Positions 22,006 through 35,100 of a stretch of 64,000 nt of DNA are shown here, piece by piece (positions within the stretch are counted from its first letter, which is position 1; every line of letters begins with the position of its first letter). The notes beneath the pieces are model-generated. The model saw only the letters and a list, made by a program, of their open reading frames with translations, had not been told where the DNA came from and made no database searches. Source of the stretch: Nephrocerus scutellatus (Eukaryota; Arthropoda; Insecta; Diptera; Pipunculidae); the NCBI GenBank assembly GCA_947095585.1, contig OX352765.1:88930965-88994964 (forward strand), read 5' to 3'. Both the position numbers and the translations under genes were made by a program.

Positions 22006-23604
22006 TTAAATGACTGCACCCTTCCGCTTCTGTTCGATGCTAACCTTTGCCATAAGATGCTCGACATCCTTTACATACTTTTCGGGCAATGCATTGCGCA
22101 TTTCGTCCAATTTCTTTTTAATAACAGTGCGGACATTTTGTTCGCGCATACGCTCCCGTTCACGCCATGCCAATGCTTCAGTCTGATCCTTTTCCATAAT
22201 TTTGCGACGCTCTTTTTCCTTATCGGTCATTTGACGGATAATATCACTGCGATAGCGGTCACGATTTCTTCGACGTTCCTCATCCAGAAGTTTTTGCTTA
22301 GCTTCCTCCGTGCGCAATCGTTCCACGGTTTTGCGAAATTCTTCTTCACTGCGAGCAACCTCGAAAGCTTGTTGCCTCTTCGTCGAATTAAGCTGTTCGT
22401 CGCGAGCTTTCAGTATTTCCTTAATGAATTGACGTTGCTTTATGGCTGCTTCCTTTTCCTTGCGGCGGTATTCACGTTCAATGTTCTCCTGCTCTCTGAT
22501 TAAGGCCATCTCTTCGCGCGTCGTCTTCGATTCAATCATTTTCTTTTGCAAGTTGAATAGGCGATCTTTTTTTCGTTCAAGTGCTTCCTTTGCGAGTTTT
22601 CGCTCGAGTGCCAACTGACGTTGGCGTTCGTCTCTCTCCTTCATGTAGGCGTGAATGCGCATTTCTGCTTCTTTCTCCTGTTCGAATATCATCTTCTTGA
22701 AGAGTGCTGACATCTCACAAATTCGCGATAGTTCCTGGCGCAGTTTTTGCCGGCGCTCATTTGCCAATTGGGCAAGACGTTCGTCTTCGCGTTTAAGAGC
22801 TTCACTGGCTTTTGCCTGCATTTTAGCTTCATCCTCAATACGTAAAGTTTCCATGAACCGCAGCTTCTCGCGTTCGTTCAGCTGGTGTTTGATTTGATTG
22901 GCGTAGTGTTGTTTTTTCTCCTGTTGGCGGATGACTTCCTCGTCGTCGGCTTCAAGCTCACGCTTCGCTCGATCTACCATTAGTTTTCCGAGACGAATTT
23001 CCTCATCTTTCTGCTCCTTGGTCAATTCATGCTTTTCCTGGATTTGAGCATCACGAATGGCATGGCATTTAGCATTTAAGATAATTCTATTTACACGTCT
23101 GACTTCTTCCTCCTGTTCATGCTTTGCAAGAAATGCATGCTCGAGAATTTTGACCTTTTCTTCGCCGAAGAAGTCATCATTATCAGCTGATGATGCGGCA
23201 TTGCGTGCTTTAAGGCGCGCCTCATCCATCTCCCGAAAACGTTGTTTCTGTTTTTCAGCTTCTTCTCTTAACCGATTGGTCTCTTGCTCCTGCTGCAGCA
23301 AAGCATCTAGTCTATCCTCTAGGCTGAATACTTTCGAGGCATTTTTTAACCGGCTCCACTCTGTTTTCGGAACGAATGCCGCATTTTCTTGATAACGGCT
23401 TTTTTGTTGTTGTGCGGTTGCAGGACGGGGAAATTTTTTGGTAATTTGCGTTACCCTACGTTGATCACAACTAAACTGTAAACGTTGTCTTGGGATTGCT
23501 GAGCCATATTGTTGCATTGTTTCCAGTTCTCCCATATTACCACGGCTCGGAATAAGCGTATTCTCGGAGTGGTATCCTATGTTCTTAGCCGAGAAACATG
23601 GCAT
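22006..23604 (-). CDS. CFAP45: Cilia- and flagella-associated protein 45 (CCDC19/NESG1 family)
   Basis: A single uninterrupted frame of 532 codons from the ATG at 23604 (MPCFSAKNIGYHSEN). A longer in-frame extension exists upstream but looks like UTR. The protein is almost entirely charged alpha-helix (E/R/K/Q-rich coiled coil). Two blocks identify the family: NRIILNAKCHAIRDAQI at residues 172-188 and the C-terminal KKKLDEMRNALPEKY. CFAP45 is a microtubule inner protein of ciliary and sperm-flagellar doublets, so in a fly expression is expected in testis and ciliated sensory neurons. No intron is seen. Neighbours are repeat-rich flanks on both sides and the divergent Pdi gene 2.5 kb away. Confidence in the family is high; the exact start is less certain. 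Confidence 0.9.
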   Translation of the reverse strand: MPCFSAKNIGYHSENTLIPSRGNMGELETMQQYGSAIPRQRLQFSCDQRRVTQITKKFPRPATAQQQKSRYQENAAFVPKTEWSRLKNASKVFSLEDRLDALLQQEQETNRLREEAEKQKQRFREMDEARLKARNAASSADNDDFFGEEKVKILEHAFLAKHEQEEEVRRVNRIILNAKCHAIRDAQIQEKHELTKEQKDEEIRLGKLMVDRAKRELEADDEEVIRQQEKKQHYANQIKHQLNEREKLRFMETLRIEDEAKMQAKASEALKREDERLAQLANERRQKLRQELSRICEMSALFKKMIFEQEKEAEMRIHAYMKERDERQRQLALERKLAKEALERKKDRLFNLQKKMIESKTTREEMALIREQENIEREYRRKEKEAAIKQRQFIKEILKARDEQLNSTKRQQAFEVARSEEEFRKTVERLRTEEAKQKLLDEERRRNRDRYRSDIIRQMTDKEKERRKIMEKDQTEALAWRERERMREQNVRTVIKKKLDEMRNALPEKYVKDVEHLMAKVSIEQKRKGAVI

Positions 23605-24489
23605 TTTTACAATAGTTACACAAGATAAACAAAAAAAAAGTTTTAATTCAATAAAACGCTTTATATTAAAATAATTGCTTTTCAATTTTAAATAATCTGT
23701 CAATACGAGTATCAATGACAAGTAGGTATGCGTCAACGCCGTCGACGAAATCGATTCCACAAATCTCATAAGTGTGCCGTATCTTGGAAACAAGAAGAGT
23801 CCATTGCATTATGTTAAGTATAGAATTTTTCCTTGCTTGTTGCATTGCATATTGTATTCAAACAAAGCTACAATCTTAACAGCTTATGTTTATCAATTTC
23901 AACTGCAGCATTTCCGGACTTTTGTCTCTGTCTGATGTACACGTTTTAATTCAACTAATGGGCGGTCGGTGGTGTAGTTGACTTACGCTGTTCAAATTCG
24001 TAAAATATAGAAAAACGTTGCCAGACTTAACATTTTTGCAAACAACCATTTGTTTACATAGCTCTGTTTGGTGTTAAAAAGTTGTTCTCCAACTAACGTG
24101 CAACTAGATTTTTTGGTGTTATATTCTGCGCAGCTGTTTATGATAAGGCTAAGAATTCAGCTCTTTTCTTCGGAAGGGTCATTGCAGAACTCACAGTTCA
24201 CACAGTCAAATAATCAAGTGCGCTTTTTTGCAGGGACTACGTTATACCAAACAGCAAAAATAAGGTCGATTCTGCAAACATCTTTCATCTCTAATATTTT
24301 ATATTTGTAAATTCAAAAATAAAAATTAAAGAATAAAATAAAATAAATAATTTTGCAGAATCGGACTAAATAAGCACAATTTAAAGTATTAACTGCTTAA
24401 ATGTAAATGTATTTGCTCATTGTTTATTGGTATTCCTTTAACATCCGTTAAATCAACGAACGTTCAGCATTTTTTAATTTTTCATATAT

Positions 24490-24730
24490 TTGTGTCGAAA
24501 TGGTCGCACAAACACAAATATGCAAAATTTGCAATGTGATTTAAGAGAAACCTTGACCGAAAATCCACAGAGTTATCTACAAAAGATGACTATCGGCGCA
24601 AGAATGAACGGTCTATATGACAAAACAACAACAACTTTTCAAATATACACACAAACAAACACAAATACTTCGTTATGTGTAGCCACAACGTTAATTGGCA
24701 TGACTTTCATTCACGCTCTAAATAGTAAGT
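24490..24730. repeat. dispersed repeat E, copy 1
   Basis: The block from about 24,555 to 24,705 (AAAAGATGACT, GGCGCAAG, ATGAACG, CACACAAACA, ACAAATACTTCGTTA, TGTAGCCACAACGTT) recurs in the same order and orientation at 57.43-57.58 kb. I see no terminal repeats, so the class is unknown. Confidence 0.6.
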
Positions 24731-24944
24731 AAGAAGGCTTTACAAAACAAAAACTCCGTTTTTTTTTTCTTTTTTTTTTACAATGTAGTCAATGATGGAG
24801 CTAAGAATGTAGTTAATTAAAGAAACTGACAACATAGTTTTTTATTAACAAAGTGTTGATTTTGACGTAGTTTTTTACGTTTACTACTTAACAACTTAAA
24901 CTTGACCAAAAAACCTTGGGTATTAACATTATACGCAGTGCAAT

Positions 24945-25017
24945 TTCGAACGAACAAAACGAGTGCAATTTTGAGACGTTCAGTGCAATGTTTTTGCATT
25001 AAAGGTAATTTTTTTTA
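24945..25017. repeat. short dispersed repeat F, copy 1
   Basis: CGAACGAACAAAACGAGTGC, then AATTTTG, TTCAGTGCAAT, TTTTTGCA and GGTAATTTTTT recur at 28,545-28,612 in the Pdi intron with few differences. Confidence 0.6.
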
Positions 25018-25283
25018 GCAAACGAAAGACATATTACTTTGGTGACCCTTTCGGTTATTTATTCCTCAAGGAATTTAAATGTCAAATTCGCTTCACTCGT
25101 CACAAAATAAAGACAAATGATTTTGACAGTTGTTACGTGGACATAAATGTAATATACTCAAAGAAGAAAAATGAACTGATATTGTTTATCCCATTATGTT
25201 TATTGCTTCTCTACAGAACCAAAGAAGAAATGAATAAATTATGAACATAAATAAGCGTAAACCAAATTTTGAGTTGCAGCAAT

Positions 25284-25502
25284 GTGGGCGCCGTGTCTCA
25301 GTGGTTATTGCATGGGTTGCTGAGCAGAAAACACCAAAAGTATTTTAACGGTCCCACCTCTCGCGAATGGCTGACAAACATCCGAGCGACTAACCTAGTC
25401 ACGGAAAGCTTCTCAATTCGCCGTTCGAATACGGCATTAAATTTGGAAGTCCCTTTCGATTTGTGGGGGAAAAATACATGCACAACACAAATTTACGAAA
25501 AG
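25284..25502 (+). mobile_element. tRNA-derived SINE, copy 2 (B box deleted)
   Basis: It starts GTGGGCGCCGTGTCTCAGTG and matches the other copies through CCCACCTCTCGCGAA and CTTCTCAATTCGCCGTTCG to the ACAACACAAAT part. The interval that should hold the B box (GGTTCGAATCC) is missing between TGCTGAGCAG and ACACCAAAAG, and the 3' tail is lost. Confidence 0.8.
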
Positions 25503-26155
25503 TATTAACTACGCCAACAACAACACTTTGTAAATTAAAAAATACGAAAACTTTTTTTAAACTAACTACCTCGTTAACTACACCATTGACTAAGTTGTAA
25601 AGAAATCGAAAAAAATCATAAATTCATAATTCCTCACAGATTGCATACGCGGTGTAAAGAACTATGCCACGGTTGTTGACGTTATCAATTTTTATTTCAA
25701 TTATTACGATTTCTATTATTTTCATATAAATTTATTAATAATGACGTTCTCACATAATTATTTTAACAACAATATCATAAAATAAATGTGTGAAAATATA
25801 GTTATTGTCATTGTGCTATGCAGGAACATACCGAAGACTGAATACACAGTCTCAACGATTTTTACTTATAGCAAGGTACGGCAGTTAGAGTAGCGTAGAA
25901 AACAAACTCGCGTCGTCATCATTTAATCATTTATCACAGAGCAACAGCAACACGAACACACTCCGTCATCGACAGTAATCATCGCCGTCGCCGCATCAAC
26001 CTCAACTCCCAAAGCCATAAAGAAATAATCGGCTCGGACATTCGGTTTATTTTACTTTTAATTCCCAACGTGTTAACAACGTTCGTATTTAAATCATAGT
26101 CCTAAGTATTATAAAACACGATACTATAAATAAAATTAATTGTAATAGTATAAAT

Positions 26156-29100
26156 ATGAAATTTGTGCTAAGTTCGCTGTTGTTCATTGCCTTAGCGGCA
26201 ACTAGTGCTATCGCTGATGAAATTAAGCTCGAGGAAGGTGTTTTAGTTTTAACCAAAGATAATTTTAACTCAGCTATCGCCGATAATGAATTCGTTTTAG
26301 TTGAATTCTGTAAGTAATATACGATTCCCTCTACATATTAAGTTTCTTTTATAATATATTTGCATTGTTATTCTGCCAACAATTTGTAGGTGTGAACTTT
26401 TTATGTTTTAATTTTTCTTTTCAATGGATAAAGAAAAATAATATCAAACATCGTGGACATCGGTGTAGAAAAAATTCTGTGTGCGTGTCACTTGTCGCCG
26501 TCGATAACTTAGTGCTAATAGGAATAATCTGTGCATCTCTTTTTCGTATTTGGTAAATCGGGATTGTTTAGAATTTCGTGGTCGTTCGTTAGAAAAAAAG
26601 AGCGAGATGGTATATAAAAGTATTTTTTTTTTTTCTTATTTACCGGCAGAGAAGTATATGCATTTCCTATGACGTGTCACTTATATATTTAAAATAATTG
26701 TTATTGCTCCCCATCAGCATATATAATATCCAGCAATAACAGATTGTGTTTGTTCTGTGTTAAGTGTTATTAGATTAAAGTTTTTTTTTGCAGAAGTAGA
26801 ATTTATAATCTTTCTATCTTTGGTTTTAAAGAAAATAACTTTGCCGTTTTCTGTGCTGTAGTAGAACAAAAAACCGGTATTGCTAGTTCTTTACTTCCTT
26901 ATCGGCGGCTGGCCGTTTGTTTTTCTTAGCTTTTTAGCCAATCAAAATCCGACACATCCATTGATTATGCTCCATAAAGTTATTTTTCTTAATTGTGTAA
27001 AAAGAACTTGAGATTTGTTACTGAGAGTTGTAAATTGGATGTTTTGCAAAAGCTTATCCCATCTTGCAATTTTAGTTTTAATGTTTAAACACTAAGTCAG
27101 ATGCACAGGCAAACGTAAAACGTTCTGTTTTCTTTGCAAATGTTTCTAACATTTTATTTCATACAGGAGTTCTGTGTAATCAGCTTAATATTGCAACTAC
27201 GTCTTTTCATATCTCCATATAATGGAGACACGCAACATCCTATTAAACAAAAACCCAAGATAAACAGAAATATACAGAATGACGTCTCAGTCTCAGGCAT
27301 CAACGCTTCGAGCATGACGTGTTGACTGTTGATGTTTTGTGTTGAGAATTCGCTGACGTTTGCTTGCGTGTCAATTTGTTTGCCTTTTGCCTTTTGGTGC
27401 TCCTACTCAGTCTCAATCTCTCAATACTTAAATGTCTGCAGGCACTCATGCCTGTAATTTATTCCATTAAGCTAACTGCATGGTAACCTTTTTTTTTCAT
27501 TTTGATTTCAATTTTAATTAGTAAAGATAACAAATTATGATAACAGATGGGAAGAAATTCAAATTCAGTAATCGGTTTTTAATATGTTCTCTTAGCTATA
27601 AATGAATGTATAAGAAAACCGGGTTGACTGCATCGCAAACGTCTCTGTTCCATTTTTCTCTTAATGTTAATTATATAAATGATAACAGATCATAACGAAT
27701 TATGATAACATATTAAGAAATTCAAATTAAATGCTATTCGTTGCCACGTCTTTTTTTCATTGTATGTCGGCTTTAACAATTTCAGTTTTATCCGCTTTTA
27801 TAAATTGTAAAATGTTACTAAATAATGCATTTATCTTTGTTATTATCCACTCTTAAAAGAGCTAGGTCATTGAACTAACTTTGCTTTGTAATAAACTAGT
27901 CATAAAATCGTATCAACAACAACCATGAGTAAATTATTTTTAGTTATGTATTATGTTATGTGGAAATATGTTCGGTGTGACCCTTGAAAAGAGAATGTAA
28001 CACATACAAAACAAACCGGCCTTTAACACCTTGGCATTGACATTGGTATGAATTTTGTACAACGCCTGCTGGCTATATTAGGTCTGTTCCTGTACTCAAA
28101 AGTAGTAATAATTATTGCTAATTGTTACGACTTTTTACTCAAAAGTGTTCCCGTACTCGAAAAATTAGCATAAGAGACCTGAAAATAGAGAGTAAGTTCG
28201 TATCACCTTGCCAATTTTGCAAAATTTTACTACATAATTTTTTTGGTGATGTGGCTTTCGTTTGATATTCCCCCTCTTTTGACCGACTGCACTCGTTTTT
28301 AGGGATCAAACGAACGTGCACTCGCACGTTTTTTATGTATTTGTGTCGATGATGACGATGATAAATGTGTTTATCTAAAAATTTTATTGGCACTAATCGA
28401 ACCTTCACAGTATTAATTGTTGTGTGAAGCGAATTAAACTCAATGTTAAATAATGGTGTATGTAGGAAGGGGGTGATATACTCCAGCAAAAAACATCTAG
28501 TAGAAAATTTTACCTTGGAACTACAATCAGCAAAATTTTCAAAATCAAACGAACAAAACGAGTGTAATTTTGTGGCATTCAGTGCAATATTTTTGCACTG
28601 AGGGTAATTTTTTCTATCAAGCTACAAGTTTTTTACCCTGCTCTCACAATATAAACCTTAAGACTTAATGGGCTGCAGTTGGCTTTTTCTCACGACAAAA
28701 CCGAACGAACAGTTTAGCTGATTTCTCTTATTCATTAATTAACCCATATTGAACCTAGCAACTACTTCCATTTCACAAAATTTCTCTTCACTTCACTGAC
28801 ACCTTTCTTAATCCGACGAAAGTTAACCAACATTTGACGAAACCGATCAAAAGCACATTATGGTCACGGCATACGAAATGCATGTAATGAGTCCTTCACA
28901 TCCTTTCAAAATAATCCAACTCATGTCCATTATAAGGACCAACTGTAGTGGGCTGCAAGTGAGCTTATTCTCACGACAAAATCGAACGAAAAGCTTAGCT
29001 AATTTCTCTCATTCTTTAATTTACCCATTATGAACTTAGCAACTGCTTTCATTTCACACAATCACTCTCAGTTGTCAAATTTCCGCATCGAATGTCTAAC

Positions 29101-32100
29101 TTCACTGACACCTTTCTTAATCCCACGTAATTTAACGAACATTTTACGAAACCGACCAAAAGCACATTATGTATCTCGTTTCCATGGAGGGTTGAACCTG
29201 GGTTAGCGCTCATAGAAACAGGGTAGTAGGAGTTGAGTTTTCGTTAAACTCTGTTTTAACTCAACGAAAACGCTTGGGTTTTGTAGAGTTGAAATTCAAA
29301 ATGGCAGTTTTTATTATTTTGTAAGTAGACGTCGGATTTTGTATTCTTTTGTCAAAATTTCAACGCTGTTTCGACCTGATTACAAGGTAACGCGTGACGC
29401 CATTTTGCATTTAACGAAAATAAATTTCAACCCAATCCAATTCCTACCAGTTTCATGGAAACGCAGTAATCAGCTAAATTAATCCATTATAGGTGGCCCT
29501 CAAGACTTACACCTTAGAATAGCTCACACAATGAATTCTTTTATTCAACCCTAACGAGTATAGTTACCCGGAGAACACCGAGCGAATGTTGCGCGGCGTA
29601 AAAATATTCGCTGTGTACACTGGGTAACTTTACTCGCTCTTACTATGCCTTACGCTGGGCCATTTTAAAAACTTTATTTGACTTTACTTAACCCCTGTTT
29701 GCCTGTTTGTTTAGTCTTTTTTTAAGATCCCTTTTAACCAAATATTGCAGGACCTAGAGAACTGAAATATTGTGAGAAGCTTATTCTCGTGGTCCATTTC
29801 TGAGATCCCGCGTGTGACGATTGTCGCGAGACGCGTCTGGAGCGTGTGACGCGTGTAAACGTGGAAATAACTTTCAGCATCTCAAAACGAAAATTTACGC
29901 TTATATTATTGATATATACATAAAAGTTTGTACCCAAAAAACGAACAACATTTACTTGTCTATTTTTTGACAAAGCTAAGGAAGCAGTTAGTGGCTTTTT
30001 TTTAACCACATCTGTGCAAATAAAAAACTTATTTTGTTATTAAAAAAATGTACATATATGGTCTACCATTGAATTGATGTTAAAAATGTTCATTAATATT
30101 CCAGCAAAAAAAAAGAAAGAACGCACGCATGTTTGTTAAGTTAAACCAACACAAGTGCTAAAAAGTAGCACAATTGTTTTAAATTAGCTGGCTACTTTTG
30201 TGACTAGTTCTGTTTTAAGATACATATTCTTTTTACAACAACAACCTTTTGCAGCGACGGAAATGACGATGAGTAGAAATTTGTTTAATTTTTGAAGTAA
30301 AAAAAGTCTGCTTTCCGTTGTTGTCCTCTATTTGATAGGTTTTTGTGGTCGAATCGAAGCTTAACATATCGTGGCTTTAATCTTTAAATATTGATCCAAA
30401 CTGACAATTTTAAATATCAAACTTTCTTGTCTGTACTGAAAATCTACCGACAAAAACTTGGTGAGATTTGAAGAGTTACACGCTAAGAAGTAAAGAATGA
30501 CATGGCAACAACGATATTAATTATTGATATATATGTTTTAAGTACATAATGAATGATAATTTAAGATTCGTACTTAAGCCTATAATGTTCCAGTTATCAT
30601 TATACAAATGAATTCGCATGCTAGAATATAACATTTATTACCCATTTCTTCTTGATGATGATGAAAAGGGGTATCTACCAATAGAATTGCGACCCATAAG
30701 TATCTATTGCGCTCCCACTAACTAGCGCCTTGGAGACAGTGCATGCCCGTCCCTATAGCACCGCCTCCATACCAATGGCTCTTATGAACCTAATGATATG
30801 GTGTTGGTTCAGTGAATGCCGTGCAGACTCTGAGATCGCGTGAGTTCCCAAGTGGTCTCTCCTCTGTTGAGAAGTCGCCACGGGGTCTCCTCCGCTTCCC
30901 CACAAAGACTGCAGCTGCCATCCTCTTTTAGTTTTATTTTCTTTAGGTGCCCCTTCAGTCTACAATGTCCTGTAAGGAAACCCGTAATGAATCTTACATT
31001 ACTTCTACTAAGTCCCAATATCGAGAGAGACCTCTTTGTGTTCATAATAATAATATTCGGCGCGACAGACCTTTGCGGTCCAAGGCCTTGCTTCTCGCAA
31101 CCATTTGTGTTGAGCATGTATGTTTTTGCACACAAATGGAGGGGACCTACAATTTAATGCCGGATCCGAACGGCAAATTAAGAAAGCATTCCGTGATAAG
31201 TTTATTACTCGGAACGTTTGTCACCAATTCGCGAGAGATGGGACACCGTGAAAAATGTTACTGGGATTCGAACCACGAATCCCCCTCAGAAGTCCATGCC
31301 CTTATCCACTGAGTCACGGCGTCCACACTTTGTGTTCATAGTTCCTCATCATTTCCTTTGCTTGTCGTAGACCTGGGAAATTTTCCCATCTTACGGAAGC
31401 AGTTTCTTCACCTATTCTGCGTATCTCCTTCCGCATTATGCGGTACCACAGAATGGTTCTGGCCCTAAAAGCGGAGTTTCTGCTCCTTTGTTAGCGAGCA
31501 TATCCGCTGCTTCGTTCCCTTCTATTCCAGTGTGCCCTGGAACCCAATACAAACGTACCTTGTTAACTTCGCTAAGTCTGTTTAGCTCCGCCTTACACTC
31601 CTCCTGTGATGTGTCTTGATGTGATGTGGAATGCATGTAGGGCTTTTAGCGCAGCTTGGCTATCTGTCATGATGGCTATTTCCTGCCTCATGTAGTTTCT
31701 CCCCAGATTAAAGTGAGTACATCTTTCGATGGCATGTACTTCTGCCTAGAATATGCTCGGGTACTGCTCTATTGCTTCAGAATATTTCGTTCTTGGCCGA
31801 TGAAATCCCCCACCTGTGCCTTCTGCTTTCTTTGATACATCCGTGTACCACTTTATGGCTCCCGGATGTATCTGGTATTCCGTTTCCGATTTGAGTTCCT
31901 TCTTGGTGCTCATTTTGACTTCAAAGTTTTTCTTGAATTCAAGCTTTTGCACCATGTTGTCACAAGGCATGCTGGCTAACGGAACCTGTTTGGTTTGAGA
32001 TTTCACTAATGCCCTTGTCCTTACGTCCGTAAAGCAGCCTACCTTGCCCTTACGTCCGTCAAGCAGCCTACCTTGCTCGAACGTAACCTGGTTTCCTCCG

Positions 32101-35100
32101 ATTTGTTCTCTACCACTTTATGCAGTGGGAGTAACCCAAGGATTACCTCCATACCCGCTGTAATTAAAACACATGCCAGCATCTGCACTTTTTCCAACTC
32201 ACTTCTCGTGTTGCTTGGCTTGGTTTTATTCGCCCATGCCACTGCTCCATAAGTAATCATTGGAATAACTATCATGGTGTACATCCAGTACATTATCCTG
32301 GGAATAACTCCCCAGGATTTTCCTGCCACCCTTCTGCACCATACACCATAATTTCTCTTTTTCATTGATTCTTCTTTATAAAAAAGACAAAAATTGTAAT
32401 ATTTGATGGACTTTTTATTCAATTCCAAATAATTATGTTTTAAATAAAAATAAAGTTTTCAAAATTGTGTCACGTGTCGTTTTGCCTCGTTAACAAACAA
32501 CATTATACCTTCCTAGATGATCTCTGACTCTTCCCAATAACAAATCATGCAAAAAATTTAGCAACATCATCATTGCATCACTGATTATCTCAAATAATTG
32601 AAGTGGAAAGTGTTTTTCATCCACGTCTCCTGGTGATTATTATAATTTAATTCCTCCTCTGTATGCTGCGAAGCTCCATTTATGTTTGTAGCAAATTTTT
32701 AATCTTATCCATGTAGTTGTTGCTATGTGCGTGGCTCTTTTCAACTTTGCTTCTGCTGTTATCATATTGGTCATTGGCCAAAAATAGAAAATAACTTTTT
32801 TTGATTCTTTCTCTTTCATTATTTAGTTCTTGCTAAGTAAGCTACGTACGCAAATTTGTGAGTAGAGTTTACGTGTCGCTTCGGGCTAATTGTGACACTT
32901 GGCACACTTGGATTCGAACACAAACCTCTGGGGCTGCGATAAGATAATATAATTATCAATGCACTTTGGCATTATAATAATTATGCAAAAGATTGTAATT
33001 AATTTTTATGACATTTAGACTTTCACTTGGTCTGATAATCTTACTTTTAAATGATATGTATTAAGTTGCTGTATTCCATTATGCCTTGCCTACAAAGTAG
33101 TTGTGAGTGGATGATAAAAGTTTTATATAGGTTGGTTTATATTTAAAGAAGAGAATTTATATGTTTGTGCATTTTTGCCGCAAATTAGAAGCTATTCAGA
33201 GGAAAGGTATAAAGTAGCTGCGAGAAGACAGAAATATCGTGAGCAGTTGTTCGAGTTTAAAGGAATACAGCTTATATTAAAGTTATACTTGGAAAACTTT
33301 TATGATAAAAATTTATCGGGGTTCATTCCCGAATCCATAATATTTTTTAAATATGTAATTGTGATGCATCATTTTATACTGTTGAGCTCAAAATGAAAAG
33401 ATTGTTAATGCTTTCCTTATTCAGTTCCCTATACCGAATCCACGTTATAGTTGATCGACTGCCATGAAGACATGAAGAGACTAACTCCACTGACATGAGC
33501 GACATCATCATGTGTCAACTTTTTACATACAGTAGAGTCCATAATCAATTCCCTATACCGATTCCACATTGTAGTTGATCGACTGCCATGAAAAGACTAA
33601 AGCCGGAACTATAATGCAATTTCGTCTCTTTACGCTAGTGTCAAAACCCGACGATGAACTGAGCGAATACAAAGAAAATGTATGCTGCGCCCATAATAGA
33701 GTTCGCAATAGATTCGTTACTTTGGCAATCGATTAGATGTGCGCTGGCGAGCGCATTTTCTTAAGAAAACTTGACAGTTGTCATATGTTATTTCATTGTC
33801 ATTGACAAAATTACATTATGGTCGGATGAGAAACTTTAGAAACTTTGGAAAGCATTTCGTTGGATTTTGACTTTAACGTAAGGTGGCGAAATTGCATTAT
33901 AGTTGAGCCTTAACTCCACTGACATGAGCGACATCATGATGTGTCAACTTTTTACATACAGTAGAGTCCATAATAAAGGGTCGCCGAACCATATACAATT
34001 GTGAATTTGTCAATAACATAGTAGTGTTACTGTCAATCTCAAGCCCAATACATACATTAGAATTTTTTTTCCAAACATAATAGATTACAATGAATTACAA
34101 ATGTTTGGTTAATGATGGTTAACAGTTTAGTATTTTATTTATATATTTGTTGCATGTTCTTAACTTTTAATGATAGTAATAGGTGCATATTTAATCCATC
34201 CAAAGCGTTTGAGGTAAATGAATCTTTCGATTAACTTCGATTAACCATATCCGAAACCATACCCACTAGTAAGCGGTCAAAGTGACAGGGTTTTCGTGGT
34301 TTTCGTGGTGAATGCAAATCCTTACAAATCGACAATCGACGGGTAGAAAATGAGATTTATAATTGCCTAGATATCGATGGCATGGAATTCAGCCTGGAAA
34401 ACCGTAGGCCTCATTCCAATATATAACGAGATTTCAATGTTGGGTGCAAAGAAATCAGCTCCAACTCCGGATTCCATCTTCGATCCATCTGTGAACCAGA
34501 TCAGCGTCCATTGCCTGAACACTATCAGACCAGTTTGCACGGTCCAATAGTTCTACGTCCGGGAGGCCAGGACCGGACCCCATTTGTCGAGCCAAATATA
34601 ATGATGATAGTTCTACCTCAAATAACCTGTTGAAGCAGTACTCCCTGACTATAATGTCGGGTATAGAGCAAATCATGTCGCTTTCGGGAATTGAGTCAAG
34701 TGTTTTTAGGTGTCCCTTATGGTCATCAGGCTTGTACCTGTATTCTAGTTGCAGCTTAATAGCGCATTTAGCGACTGTCTTCCAAAAGAAGATTTGTAAG
34801 GATGAGAGCTTTATGGCAGCTTCTAAAGCCGCCGTAGGGCCATCTTCTTAATGAATCTTCGTAAGGGTGAAAGCCCAATGACAGCTTCTAATGCCGTCGT
34901 ATGCAGTGTAGGCATGGCACCCGTGATACCGAGACAGGTAATTCCTTGAAGCTTCTTTAGCTTAATTACCACCGCGTTCGACCAAACGATGGCCGCGTTG
35001 GCGTAAGTGATAATGGACCTTAACATCGTTGTATACATTGAGTGTAAGATTTAAAGATTTAGACCCCAAGTTCTGCCGTAAGTACGTCTGCTGGACCACA

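Larger units (their letters stand above)
23605..25283. other. intergenic region between CFAP45 and Pdi, left part
   Basis: Divergent promoter space. It holds a dispersed repeat at about 24,490-24,730 and a short repeat at 24,945-25,017, listed separately. No gene is seen. Confidence 0.4.

Noticed and set aside
23605..23793. Upstream extension of CFAP45 beginning MFPRYG
   Set aside because: The extension has no resemblance to the family, is AT-rich and UTR-like, and the ATG at 23604 has a good context.
33424..33980. CRISPR-like or satellite array
   Set aside because: There are only two units of about 120 bp in a eukaryotic intron, explained by tandem duplication plus a MITE.
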